A DNA stretch of 64,000 bases from Micropterus salmoides (lineage: Eukaryota > Chordata > Actinopteri > Centrarchiformes > Centrarchidae), in assembly GCF_014851395.1 (NCBI RefSeq), contig NW_024041150.1, positions 48,632,183 through 48,696,182 on the forward strand, read 5' to 3'. The first letter of the stretch is position 1. The number at the start of each line of letters is the position of its first letter. This document shows, piece after piece, positions 10,855 through 20,399 of the stretch. The notes beneath the pieces are model-generated. The model worked only from the letters and a program-made list of their open reading frames with translations, was not told where the DNA came from and did not search any database. A program made the position numbers and the translations under genes.

Positions 10855-12310
10855 GCCTCGGTAAGGTCAGAGAACCTGTATGTTTTTAACTTAGTATTTG
10901 TTTAGATTGTATAGCCTGTTGCGAGGAGTAGATGATCAGTAATGCAATTTTACTGTGGTGGTGATAAAAGTTTAAACACTGCGATATGCTTTTATATCTA
11001 CAGATTATTTTATTGGCTGGTCAAGTGTTGATCTTAAATCGAGCGTCAACTCATGGATGGCCTCTTGGTTGTCACACAAAAAACATTTATTTAACAAACA
11101 GAAAAAATGCTCCAAACATTTTTCTATTTTAACTTACTGATGAAACAGAAAACAAATTAAATCACTTTGCCATTAAAAACAAACCTGACTGTTTAATGGC
11201 TGTAGCAGTAGTACAGGCTGTGTTATGGGGAAAAGAAAAGAAATGAAAAGAAAACTTGGGGTCAGGCCAATGATTGTGATAAGCTTTTGGCCTGGGGCCT
11301 GGGGCCTGGGGCCTGGGGCCTGGGCTTCTCATACCAGGGCTTAGATCTGAGGCCCCTGCAGGGCTCTATACTCTAATCGACTTTTTAGAGATCTGCTTTC
11401 ATGCTCAGCTGCCGCTTCACCTCAAAATCACTGCTGACACCGCACCATGTCAGGATCATGCTCCATTTTACCTTCACTCGTTAACAAAACCCGAGATACT
11501 TGAACCCGTCAGGTCCTGCAGCTCTTTGCCCTCCTGAAAAGGTTTAACTTATTGTTCTCAGAAGAAGAGTTTCTTTGTATAAAATATCTAAAAGAAAATC
11601 CTAAAAATCAGAGAAAGCTAAGGCTCTGTTTATGTTTCTGAAAGTATTTAATAAACCAGCCAAACAAATGTCAGTATATCCTGTAATTTGCACTGATACA
11701 GATCCAGAACACTGAAACTGTTTTTTATTAAATGTTTGAATTAGTCTAAAGACTTTCTTCTTTTATTGGTGCAATTATGCTGAGACATCCTGTCTGTAAA
11801 GATGAACATGCTGGATGATCCCTCTGTTCTCCTGTTTGCTCCAGAGTAACTCTGCTGACATCTGCTGGTTAAAAACACACTCACACATTCAGAGAATCAA
11901 TCTGACTTCCTGTTAATAAGATTTATTTAACTACTCAGGTAACTTTTAGTAACTGGTGCACTGGATTTAAAGTTCTCTGAATTGTGTTATTAAATATGTT
12001 TTCAGTTACAGAGCAGGGTTCTCTTGTTATTTTACCCAAGCTTGTAAAGACACAAAGAAAGTTGTTGTGTTGATCTTATATGTTTTTAATATCTGAACAC
12101 AAGAAGCTTCACACAGGTTCTGTTTACTGCCAGCAGTACTCGGATATATTTGATCAGAGTACTTTTTACCATGTAGCCTTCTTATTTAGAGTTTGATGTT
12201 GATATTAAAGTCCAGCGACTTCTGATATGTTTTTCTTTATCTCATCATTAATGTGAAATCTATAAATGTGGTGCAGTAGTGTAAGAATGTATCATTTATT
12301 CAATATACCA
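10855..12310. repeat. Duplicon A, copy 1
   Basis: Long non-coding similarity to 32700-33660, in the same orientation. Shared landmarks include TTTGTTTAGATTGTATAGCC, GATATGCTT, CAAGTGTTGAT, AGAGTAACTCTGCTGACATCTG, CACACATTCAGAGAATCAA, AAGCTTCACACA and CTTTATCTCATCAT. A short third copy is at 23340-23500. It appears to be the upstream part of the unit whose tandem duplication made the V-set gene cluster. No coding potential was seen. Confidence 0.65.
11289..11323 (+). repeat. 7-bp minisatellite (GGCCTGG)x5
   Basis: Five perfect tandem GGCCTGG units inside duplicon A. They are absent from the matching part of the copy at 32.9 kb, so the expansion is local. Confidence 0.85.
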
Positions 12311-12384
12311 TATTCTATATTCTTCAAAATGTATTATCTATTTAATATATTAAGTTTTATGTTATTCAGACACTTGTATAAGCA

Positions 12385-12660
12385 TGTAACATCCCTAGTC
12401 AGGTCTCTGTGTTAGGAGGACCTATGTATTTGGGAGTTAATGGTGTAGGACCAGAACGATCCAAAGGGGGCCCGTACCCTGGGAAAAGCCTGCCTGAAAG
12501 TACTCTTGGTGTCTTCACACCATGTTTTTCAGTGTGGCTTGACGGTCTGCTGAGGCTTACTCAGGTTCTGTCTTGCTTTGACAATAAACTCTATTGCATC
12601 AATCTCTGACTGACTCCAGTAGCTTCTTTTGAACTCCAAGTGCTGTCGACCTCCACCAGT
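12385..12660 (+). repeat. Possible LTR fragment
   Basis: The segment starts at a TGTAACATCC and contains TTTGACAATAAACTC, a polyadenylation-like signal, followed by a U5-like C/T-rich stretch. This is the order expected in an LTR, but the ends and target duplication could not be fixed and no related copy was seen in the window. Confidence 0.25.
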
Positions 12661-13074
12661 ACTTGTTAAATGCAGAGGACAGATCAGGGCTTCCAGCAGG
12701 CCTGAGTCTAGCTTTCTGCCCCTCTACAGTAGCCTATGAAGTCCGACAATATAATTACATTTTCCGAGGGGTCCTGTTAACTGTCTGAACAGTGAGTGTG
12801 GCAGCTCTACTCATTTATCCCAAGTGCTAACTAGTGAAACTGTGTTAAGCAGGGGTGGAAGTTTAAACTGACCGTAATAAAGTCTGTGTCATGTGGAGCT
12901 ACAGGCCAGGAATTAAATATCAGTAATTTTACCTTTTCTTTCACGTATAGTACCTTCCGACATTTCAAGTTGCATCAATTACAGTGTAAAAACAAACCTA
13001 TGGTCTCTGAGCAGTTGGTGGGTGTGGCTAAGATGCTAAATGCTAACAGATGCACTTTGGGGGTAGAGATGGTG

Positions 13075-13805
13075 ACACCTACAAGTTCCTGAGGGTGCAC
13101 CTCAACAACAAACTGGACAGACAACATGAGGCCCTCTACAGGAAAGGACAGAGCAGGCTGTTCTTCCTGAGGAGTCTCAGGTCATTCAATGTGTGCACCA
13201 TGCTGCTCTAGATGTTCTACCTGTCTGTAGGGGCCAGTGTCATCTTCCTCGCTGTGGTGTGCTGGGGAGGGGGCGGCGGGACTTGTGGTGCCAACAAACT
13301 GGGCAAGCTGGTGAGGAAGGCCAGCTCGGTGGTGTGGATAGAACTGGACAGTGTGGAGGCAGAGACTGAGCGGAGGATGAGAGGAAGCTGAAAACCATCT
13401 TGGACAACTCCTCGCATCCTCTCTCTGCTGAGCTGAGGCAGCTCAGGGGCTCCTTCAGCCACAGACTCATTCAGCCCCGAGCCTCACAGCACTCAGGAGG
13501 CTCATTTGTGCCGTCAGGCTCCACAACACCACAGCACCAAACTGAGAGACTGTTCCTGAGTATATTTCAGACATTTATCTGAGTGTAAATGATCTGACTG
13601 CAAATAATTATCACAGGGCAAATAATGTGTAAATATTTAAACATCTATATTGAATATTAATTACGTAACGAACATATATTCTGAGTATACAGTTTATTTA
13701 TATTTAAACATCTGTGTTGAATGTTGCTGATTCTACTGTATCCATTCTTTCACATTTCTCTGTGCTGCTCTGTCTTAATAAAGTTATATCTTGTCTTAGT
13801 ATAGT
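13075..13805 (+). pseudogene. L2/CR1-group LINE carboxy-terminal fragment, broken
   Basis: The plus strand reads, through stops and frame changes, YKFLRVHLNNKLD, LYRKGQSRLFFLRSLRSF, FYLSVGASVIFLAVVCWGGG, and ASSVVWIELDSVE, then in another frame RILSLLS and similar. This is the usual end of an L2/CR1-type reverse transcriptase ORF (the GVxLNxKLDWxxN and LRRLRSFxVC type region). The 3' end CTTAATAAAGTTATATCTTG fits a LINE tail. In-frame stops (for example CTCTAG at 13207-13212) show it is dead. Confidence 0.65.
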
Positions 13806-13809
13806 CTGA

Positions 13810-14440
13810 TTATACGTGAGGTGGTGCTTTCCATTGCTGTCATCACTGACTTACCTTACCCAGGGTATACACAGGAATCCTGCAGTAAAAATACCTTTAA
13901 AGACCTGTTTCAAGACCTTTCAACATATTTTAAGACTGCTGCGCAACTCTGATCTGTAACCAGTTAAGTCAGCGACGCACCTTTTAATAGGGGAATTGTG
14001 TAGTTTTGAAAAGGAATTTAAATATATTTATAACATTGTTATGGTCTGTATGTGAGCAGGTTGTAACTTCACCTAAAAATTGAGGCGTTTACCAACTTTC
14101 TCAGTTGCCTCTCACAGCCTGTATAGGACTACTGTTTCTATGTGAAGGACTGGTTGGATTCACTGTGAAAACCCATTGTCTGACACAGACTGTGTGCAAC
14201 ATTACTGCAAAGCTTGCCTGCAGTGAAAACTTTCATCGCCCACTTGATCAATACTACAGAATTCAAAAAGGCCAGAAGGGAACAAAGCTGAAGAGAATAA
14301 ACTGAGTATTAAATAACATTGTCTATGGTGATGGATATTCGTATCACATTATAATGTTTGTGTCCACCTTGTGTAGCCCTTAATATCATCAATCTTGTAT
14401 TTTATATACTTTTGTTGTTAATCTCTCAGTATTGTTGAAA
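13810..14440. other. No gene recognised
   Basis: The right part (about 14330-14440) matches the duplicated upstream block of the V-set genes at 33.78-33.90 and 40.70-40.82 kb (TTTATATA(C/T)TTTTGTTGT). A 66-codon open frame at 14105 begins with a non-ATG codon; it is discussed under rejected items. Confidence 0.35.
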
Positions 14441-15690
14441 ATGAATCACTGTTGTTGGATATTAGGCTTTCGATGGCATCAATATTTATATTAAATAATT
14501 ATTAATCAACGTATTATTATTATTATTTAATAATGAAGGTGAGAGACTGTAGGTGGTAAAAAAACAACTAATAGATATCACCGTGAAACTTTCCTAGTTG
14601 ATTACTTATATTAAGAAAATATTTTTTTGTATTACAGGTTTTCTGAAATGTTATGTTTAAATATGCAAATGAGACAGTTAATTATAAAGTGATCAACTAA
14701 CATATGATTATAGCCATGAAATGAAATGATTATGATTAACGAAATTAAGGAGATCATAATTTTTAATAGTATTGATACAAATGTGTGTGGAAGAGTAAAA
14801 GAAGTGAAGAATCATGTTGAGATATGTTGAACTTGTTGTGAAATACTGAAATGGGTGTAACAGTCTTCATCGGGAGAGAAGGGTCAGCAAGGGAAAATGA
14901 AACGGTCAAGTAAGGAGAGCTTTGGCCCAACTCACGTAAACAGGAAAAGGGTTGTGGCTGATTTGACAGGAAAACTCAGCTACGGAGTAGGATAAATAAA
15001 AAGGAGTCAGGAAGAGATTGGGGTTATTCCTCGGCAGACCTCAGAGACATTGGACTCGGAGCAGGACCAAGCGGACCAAGAGCCTAAGACAAGAGTTGGA
15101 GATTTGAACAGCAGACAACTAGAGACTTCTTCAGAGTTTTCTTCAGTGGACTTCAAGAGATTGAGCCACAGTGGACAACCACAACAACCAAACCAAGTTT
15201 CTACAAGATTCTACAGATCCACAGAAGAGGGAAAGATCTCCTTGGCCAAGACGACTACTTCTCTTCCCTTTCTCTCCAAAAAGAAGACATCTAAATCACT
15301 CAAGCTCAGCTATTATAATCAGATTTAGAATTTTAAACATTTTATCATTTTACTTAGTATCAATCAGAGAGCTGTCGTTAACGGGTGTGGCTGGGGTGAT
15401 ATTTGGCTCTAGGGCCAATTCAGAGTAAGCAGGGCAGGCGTTCGGAAGAAGACCCTTAGAAGCTAGGCGAATCTCTTCGACAGCAGCTTAAACAGTCCTC
15501 AGTTATACCTAATAGGGTAATACCCACAGGCCTAGAGGATCGGGCCCTTTAAGACGGAGAGCTGGTCCAGTACCTCCTGAACAGGGGTAACTCGGGATCT
15601 AACATCATGCTGTGGGACACCATTCTTTGGGTTCCTGGGAGAGGACTCACTTCTCACTCACAATGACTCACTTGACAAAAGTTCAACCAA
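14440..15690 (+). repeat. Insertion splitting the V-set gene upstream block; LTR-like inner part
   Basis: In the copies at 40.8 and 33.9 kb the TTTTTGTTGT segment is followed within about 70 bases by GAAATCAC(G/C)TGAC. In this copy the two are about 1.3 kb apart, so the interval is extra DNA. It contains GGATAAATAAAAAGG (TATA-like, about 14988), a following GGGTTATTCCTCGGCAGACC segment and purine-rich DNA, resembling part of an LTR or retroelement leader. The open frames at 15050 and 15171 have no known domain. The class is unknown. Confidence 0.3.
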
Positions 15691-15727
15691 GATCACAAAT
15701 AAACAACCTCACGCAGACGTCAGAAAT

Positions 15728-15931
15728 CACGTGACACCTTCCCCGCTCCCTCGGCAGTGCGGGTCCACTGTAAAAAGAAAAGGAAGAAGCATTCAGTCTG
15801 GTCATCACCTTCATCATCTCTGCTTCTAAATATCTGACCTAACCTGAAAACGATCGAGAGATTATCACTGTAGATCACCGTAGGCGGTCCGCTGTCAACA
15901 GAAACTACAGAGAAGAAAGAATAAGTCAGTC
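15728..15931 (+). promoter_or_regulatory. Conserved upstream block of V-set gene 1
   Basis: It holds AAATCACGTGACA (an E-box, CACGTG, at 15728-15733) and GGGTCCACTGTAAAAA, followed by AGGAAGAAG and TTCAGTCTGGTC. The same order occurs before the start codon of V-set gene D (E-box at 40873-40878) and, without the E-box, before gene E (GTGGGTCCACTGTGAATAAA). Here GGTCCNCTGT plus a GAAGAAAG-AGTCAGTC segment appears a second time at 15888-15931, an internal duplication. Promoter function is inferred from conservation and position. Confidence 0.4.
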
Positions 15932-18900
15932 ATGGTCGCTTTAAAATGGCCGCCATTCGTGGCTTTGTTCGCATGTTCATGGATCGTTGTTCTGTGTCAA
16001 GGTAAGAGGAGTGTGTGTCCGTGTGGTAGGTCTGGGGTGATTCAAAGACGTCATTGATTACGGAAATACAACGATTCGCATAACGTGTGTCAACTCATCA
16101 GCTAGACCAGGGGTATTCAATTAGATTTCAAAGAGGTCTAGTTAGAGAAAATTTCCTGAAGCAAAGGTCCGGAACATCAAAACGACGAACTTGCGTTATC
16201 ATTCAGTACTATAACCTATAGTTGTATCAACACGTGTTTTTAGTCAACAACGGACTGTCAAATCAAATAATATTTCAGTCAGTTTTCACATCAAACTGGA
16301 AGGATAATAAATAATAACTATTCAAATAATAAATTCTAAATTTAAGTAAACTAAATTAAAGTGCCTAATTTTTAGAAAAAATGTAACAAAAAGTGTAGCT
16401 TGAAGTGATGAAGTGTAGTCTTAACCAATTTTATAATAAACACTCAACACATCATAACAAATGAACAATGTAGTACAGTAATGCCTCCTCTTCTCTTTCA
16501 TTTCCTCTTACAGAGCTACCACTTTCCTACTTTCTGTTGTTCAGTGAGAAACGTGAGCTCCAGCTAGCATATTGGAGATCTATGAGATATTCTGGTTTTG
16601 AACTGCCCGTGGGAGGAATGTACATGTAAGAATCTGTACATTCTTGATTAAAAGTCATGTGAAATCTCTTTTATCTTTCGTCTCCTCAATTCGGGTGTGT
16701 TTCCAAAACGTCTCTGGTGAATCTCGCGGACTCGACTCGCAAGCCTCGGTATGCACAGATTTGATTGGCTGAGCAGCGTCACATGAGACGCTTGGAGCAC
16801 ATGCGATTGGTCTGTGAGTTTCCTGGTCCTCTAAACCAGTACAGTAAATGCTAGAAAAGCTGCGCGGGTTAAAATAGAAATGCTCCGTCACGAGGTAGTA
16901 AGTCTCAATAATAAATGTGCTGTAGGTCGGCGGTCCGGAGAGGACGGCGGCTGGGTCCGGATCCGGACCGCGGTCCGCCTATTAGTGACCTCTGAGCTAG
17001 ACGATCTGTTCTCCAACCATCTAAAGTTCAGAAGTATTTTAGAGAGACACTGAACAAAATGGCGCTCTGTGAAGAGGAAATAGTTTCACTGCAGCACAAC
17101 TGCTGTGCACGAACACGTGGAGTGAAAGAATCTCGGAGCACATGATCAAGACGACAGCACCACAAATCTTCTTTACCTTTTAGTTTCCACACAAGCCTGC
17201 TACATTATCAGCACGAGCAGCATGTTTCTGTTTGTCACTTAAAACAGATTTAATGTATGTATTTGTTTATTGCCTCCATGTTAAAAGTAATTTCTGCCCC
17301 GCTGCTGTCATGGTGAGGTAATGTTGCACCATGTGCGAGAAAACAGCTGAAAGCAACATTGCACATTACATTGTGAATCGTTTCAGTTGTTTATTTGTTC
17401 CACACTGATGCATATCTGTGATTATCTTACTGCATGTTACGCTAGTGATGAAATAAATCCATGTTAGGAACATATGAAGATTCAGTATATATGTAGTACT
17501 TAATGTCAGTTATTATTATTTTTAATATCATGACACAGCAACTCTGAAATTAGACTCACTGTTTAATGATCATTACAGGGAGGGAAATGTGTCAAACATC
17601 CTGTATTCCCGTGAAATTTGTTAGTATACTAAGTGTCCTACAGTTATTACAGTAATTATAATAACTGTTGTTGTAACTTATTCATTCAGTTCTATTTACA
17701 ACATGTTCATTATAATTTATATTCAAATGTAGTTTTTTGTAGACTTTGACTCTGCAGGCTGCTGGATATGTTTGTAAAGTTTATTATGAGCTGACTTGTG
17801 AACAGAGTCTCCACCTCTGACCTCTGTTCCTGTCCAGCACTGTAGTTTACTGTGTGGACGGATGGACAGCAGAGACCAACATGTGTCCTCTCCCCTCTCG
17901 TGCTGTCTGTCCATGCAGATCCAGCAGCTTCATTTGTCTCTCTGAGAAGTAAAGCAGTTTCATACTGTAGGGACTCTTTCCTCAGTAGAAGTAGTTCAGA
18001 CACAGTCTGAGTAGAGGACGGACAGACTGGGGACACATTTGGAAAACAAGGACAAAGATTCAAAGCTTCTAGGAAATAATAAACTTCACATGTTTAATAT
18101 TTCAGCTGTTTGTTCAGGCTCAGAAATGCTGATGTCTGTATTCAGATGGGAAATAATATCAATAATCAATAATCTCCAAACAAGCAGAAAGCAGATGAAA
18201 GTAAAATGTCTCCTGTCTGATGGTGCGGAGGACGACTTGACTGACAGCTGTAGAAATGAGCAACATGAAGTCAGCGTGCAGCTGCAGCAGAGGAGTTAGT
18301 CTCTCCTTTCTGCAGCTGGGACTCAAGTTGTCTGAGAACAGGGTTTGAAATGCTGCTGAGTTCACATGTGCTGTTTTATAGAGACCTGATCTCTGCTGCT
18401 TCCATCAAAAGATGTTTGAACAACAGGAAACATTACAAGTCCTGACTGGAGGCTTTTCTCTTTCTGTTCAGAGACACAGGAGGTGAAGGTGAAGCCTGGA
18501 GAGGACGCCACTCTTCCCTGTCGGGGTCACAGAGGTGCTGACATAGAAGTTATAAAGTGGATCAGAACTGACCTGAAGCCAGATGAATATGTCTTCTTCT
18601 TCAGAGACGGCAGCTCAGATGAAAACTACCAGCATGAATCTTATCGTGGTCGAGTGGAGCTGAGAGATCCAGAGATGAAGAACGGAGACGCTTCTGTGAT
18701 TCTGAAGAACGTCAACATCAACGACGCTGGAACATATGAGTGTCGGGTTAGAGAGGAAAAGGAGAAAGGCCAAGCTAAACTGATCAGCACCGTCATGCTG
18801 ACAGTGACAGAGCCAGGTGAGTGTGTAGAGCTCAGAGTGTCTCTTTGTCTCTCAGGTGAGCGTGTAGAGCTCAGAGTGTCTCTTTGTCTCTCAGGTCAGC

Positions 18901-19306
18901 GTGTAGAGCTCAGAGTGTCTCTTTGTCTCTCAGGTGAAGCTGCTTCCTGGTAGTTGAGCTGAGAAACATCACAGATCAGATGTTTGTGTTTTAGAAAGAT
19001 GTTGCTGATGAGACTTTAGAGGAAACAGCTGCTACGAGTCATGTGATCAAAGTGCAGTAGATAATGTCTGACATTCTGTCCACCTGCTGACAGCTGATAC
19101 CTCACACCTGTTTCTGCTCTGCAGGTCACACAGCTGGACACAAGGAGGGAGGAGACAAGGAGGGAGGAGACAAGGAGGGAAATGTTGGACTGAGTGTCGG
19201 TCTGCCAGTTGGTGTGATTCTTGTTGTTGTTGTTGTTGTTGTTTTTAGAAAGAAGATCTTTGGAATATGTAGAGGTGCAATGACAATAATTCAGACCTGC
19301 TCCTGA
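15932..19306 (+). CDS. V-set immunoglobulin receptor, butyrophilin/B7-like (paralog 1)
   Basis: Three exons, all phase 1, join cleanly: 15932-16001, 18472-18816 and 19125-19306 (TGA at 19304-19306), 597 nt and 198 aa. Exon 1 is a signal peptide (MVALKWPPFVALFACSW...) with donor CAAG|GTAAGAG. Exon 2, after TTCTGTTCAG, is one V-set domain with Cys in ATLPCRG, Trp in EVIKWIR and the DAGTYECRV motif. Exon 3 gives a hinge of two GGDKE repeats, a membrane segment ending ILVVVVVVVF and a short basic tail (RKKIFGICRG). Intron 2 starts with three 39-bp minisatellite units. It is probably a cell-surface ligand or receptor; no ITIM, ITAM or B30.2 domain is seen. A better tail exon could exist downstream, since RHELQNLQRD-coding DNA lies at 19520-19556 as in paralog D. 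The framework resembles butyrophilin, MOG and B7-like proteins; a precise orthologue cannot be named. Confidence 0.72.
16108..16994. mobile_element. Non-autonomous hAT element in intron 1 of V-set gene 1
   Basis: The element runs from CAGGGGTATTCAATTAG to CTATTAGTGACCTCTG. The ends form imperfect terminal inverted repeats (CAGGGGT / CAGAGGT, then ...TAG). It is flanked by a perfect 8-bp duplication AGCTAGAC at 16100-16107 and 16995-17002, the length made by hAT transposases. No transposase is encoded. The corresponding intron of gene D (from 41040) aligns up to near this point and lacks the element. Confidence 0.8.
18817..18933 (+). repeat. 39-bp intronic minisatellite, 3 units (gene 1)
   Basis: Units are 18817-18855, 18856-18894 and 18895-18933. 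Each begins GTGAG(T/C)GTGTAGAG or GTCAGCGTGTAGAG and ends CTCTTTGTCTCTCAG. The first base of unit 1 is the first base of intron 2, so every unit border reads as a polypyrimidine tract, CAG, then GTGAG or GTCAG. Read in the exon frame each unit is 13 codons without a stop (G-E/Q-R/C-VELRVSLCLS); the frame then closes with GEAASW and TAG at 18951-18953. Confidence 0.95.
19148..19177 (+). repeat. 15-bp coding repeat of the hinge, 2 units (gene 1)
   Basis: Tandem GGAGGAGACAAGGAG units encode GGDKE in the stalk between the V-set domain and the membrane. Genes D and E have 4 and 5 units, so stalk length differs between paralogs. Confidence 0.9.
19223..19243 (+). repeat. (GTT)7 microsatellite encoding the membrane segment
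   Basis: Seven GTT triplets are read in frame as valines and make up the core of the predicted transmembrane helix of V-set gene 1. Gene D has nine GTT plus GTG at the same place; gene E does not have the run. Confidence 0.9.
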
Positions 19307-19847
19307 AAATGAGCCGATGCAGGAAGCAGAGCCAGCAGATGGGAATTAGTGAGTAAATGTGTCTCATGTGTCTCCCATGAAATAAATCCAGAAGTATCTA
19401 AAAGGTGGAGGCAGATGTGACTGACTGTAGCTGGATCATCAGCTGTGACTGTTTTCCAGCTGCAGTCAGATCATCAACATGTTTTTAAATGATTTCAAGT
19501 CTTTTTATGAAGCTGCTATAAACAGACATGAACTGCAGAACCTGCAGAGAGATTAAGAGACCAGAGGCAGCAGATGAGAATTAGTGAGGATCCAGACTGA
19601 AGTCACTCTGGTTACTGTGGGGAGCAGTGATTGGTCGTTACTCTCTGGCTGCTGATTGGTGGACTGAACGTGCTGCTGGACAGAAGAAACACATTCCTCC
19701 TGTAAAATAAACCTGAGCTGTTGACACACGTCTGATTTCACCTGGAGGCAGGTTAATGCCAGATGGGCTGACTGACCAGCAGCTCTGTGGGACAAACAAT
19801 ATGACCTGATGCTGGAACAGCTGATTGTTAATTACAGGAAGTGGTAC

Positions 19848-19982
19848 AGACCGTCGGCACCATTGTGTCCCTGAGCAAGACACTTAACCCCTCGTTGCTC
19901 CAGAGGCGTGCGACCTCTGACATGTATAGCAATTGTAAGTCGCTTTGGTTAAAAGCGTCAGCTAAATGAATAAATGTAAATG
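19848..19982 (+). repeat. tRNA-derived SINE, 5'-truncated
   Basis: It contains GTGTCCCTGAGCAAGACACT, TTGCTCCAGAGGCGTGCGACC and the tail AAGTCGCTTTGGTTAAAAGC. The more complete copies at 50.2 and 53.6 kb also have a tRNA-like head with A- and B-box sequences. The element sits in the segmental duplication and is also at 44.64 kb, so it predates that duplication. Confidence 0.7.
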
Positions 19983-20251
19983 TTCCACCTACGTGTCTTT
20001 ACTAACGTGTCAAACTAAAAACCTTCACAGAGTCGTGTAATTGTGACTTCATGACATTTCATAAAAATCTGAAACAGCGGCTGCGATCATTTTACAAAGT
20101 ACACAGAGGAAACCCTGCTGAAGGGAACCTTGTTCTGAGTCCTGGGATGAAAACGTGTTGTTTCCTTCTTAAAGCAGAAAGTCAGAGTTTGAAGCTCCTG
20201 ATCAGCTCTGAGTTCAACAGCAGCTGAAACATTTGGGATTTAATCATCATC

Positions 20252-20398
20252 ATGGAGAAATACTGCAGACTGTATCATGAGGGAGGAGACGAGTTTATCC
20301 TGCTGCTGCTCACAGACACAAAGTTAAACCTGCTTTTAATTTACATTTATTTTGTGGAGTCACCTGAGCCAACTGAACAAAGAAACAGGTTTTATTAG
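20252..20398 (+). CDS. Small open frame, 48 codons, shared with 45033-45251 (doubtful)
   Basis: It starts MEKYCRLYHEGGDEFILLLL and ends EPTEQRNRFY. The copy at 45033 encodes the same ends but has 24 extra codons in the middle; the 72-bp difference keeps the frame. No domain is recognised, and a decayed relative at 56.2 kb is open in a different frame. It may be a remnant of an exon or merely chance. Confidence 0.2.
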   Translation: MEKYCRLYHEGGDEFILLLLTDTKLNLLLIYIYFVESPEPTEQRNRFY

Positions 20399-20399
20399 A

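Noticed and set aside
14105..14305. 66-codon frame with a hydrophobic start (LTACIGLLFLCEGLVGF) and several cysteines
   Set aside because: It begins with TTG rather than ATG, has no conserved Ig motif (no Trp, no DxGxYxC), and no splice partners were found; it is possibly a chance or decayed exon.
17710..18063. 117-codon minus-strand frame, repeated at 41748-42092 and in part at 50015-50206
   Set aside because: It is antisense to intron 1 and shared because of the duplication; no domain and no conservation of its start or end between copies.
18039..18299. 86-codon open frame, identical in translation at 42068-42328
   Set aside because: It lies wholly in intron 1; the identity reflects recent duplication rather than coding. 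The antisense frame is equally conserved.
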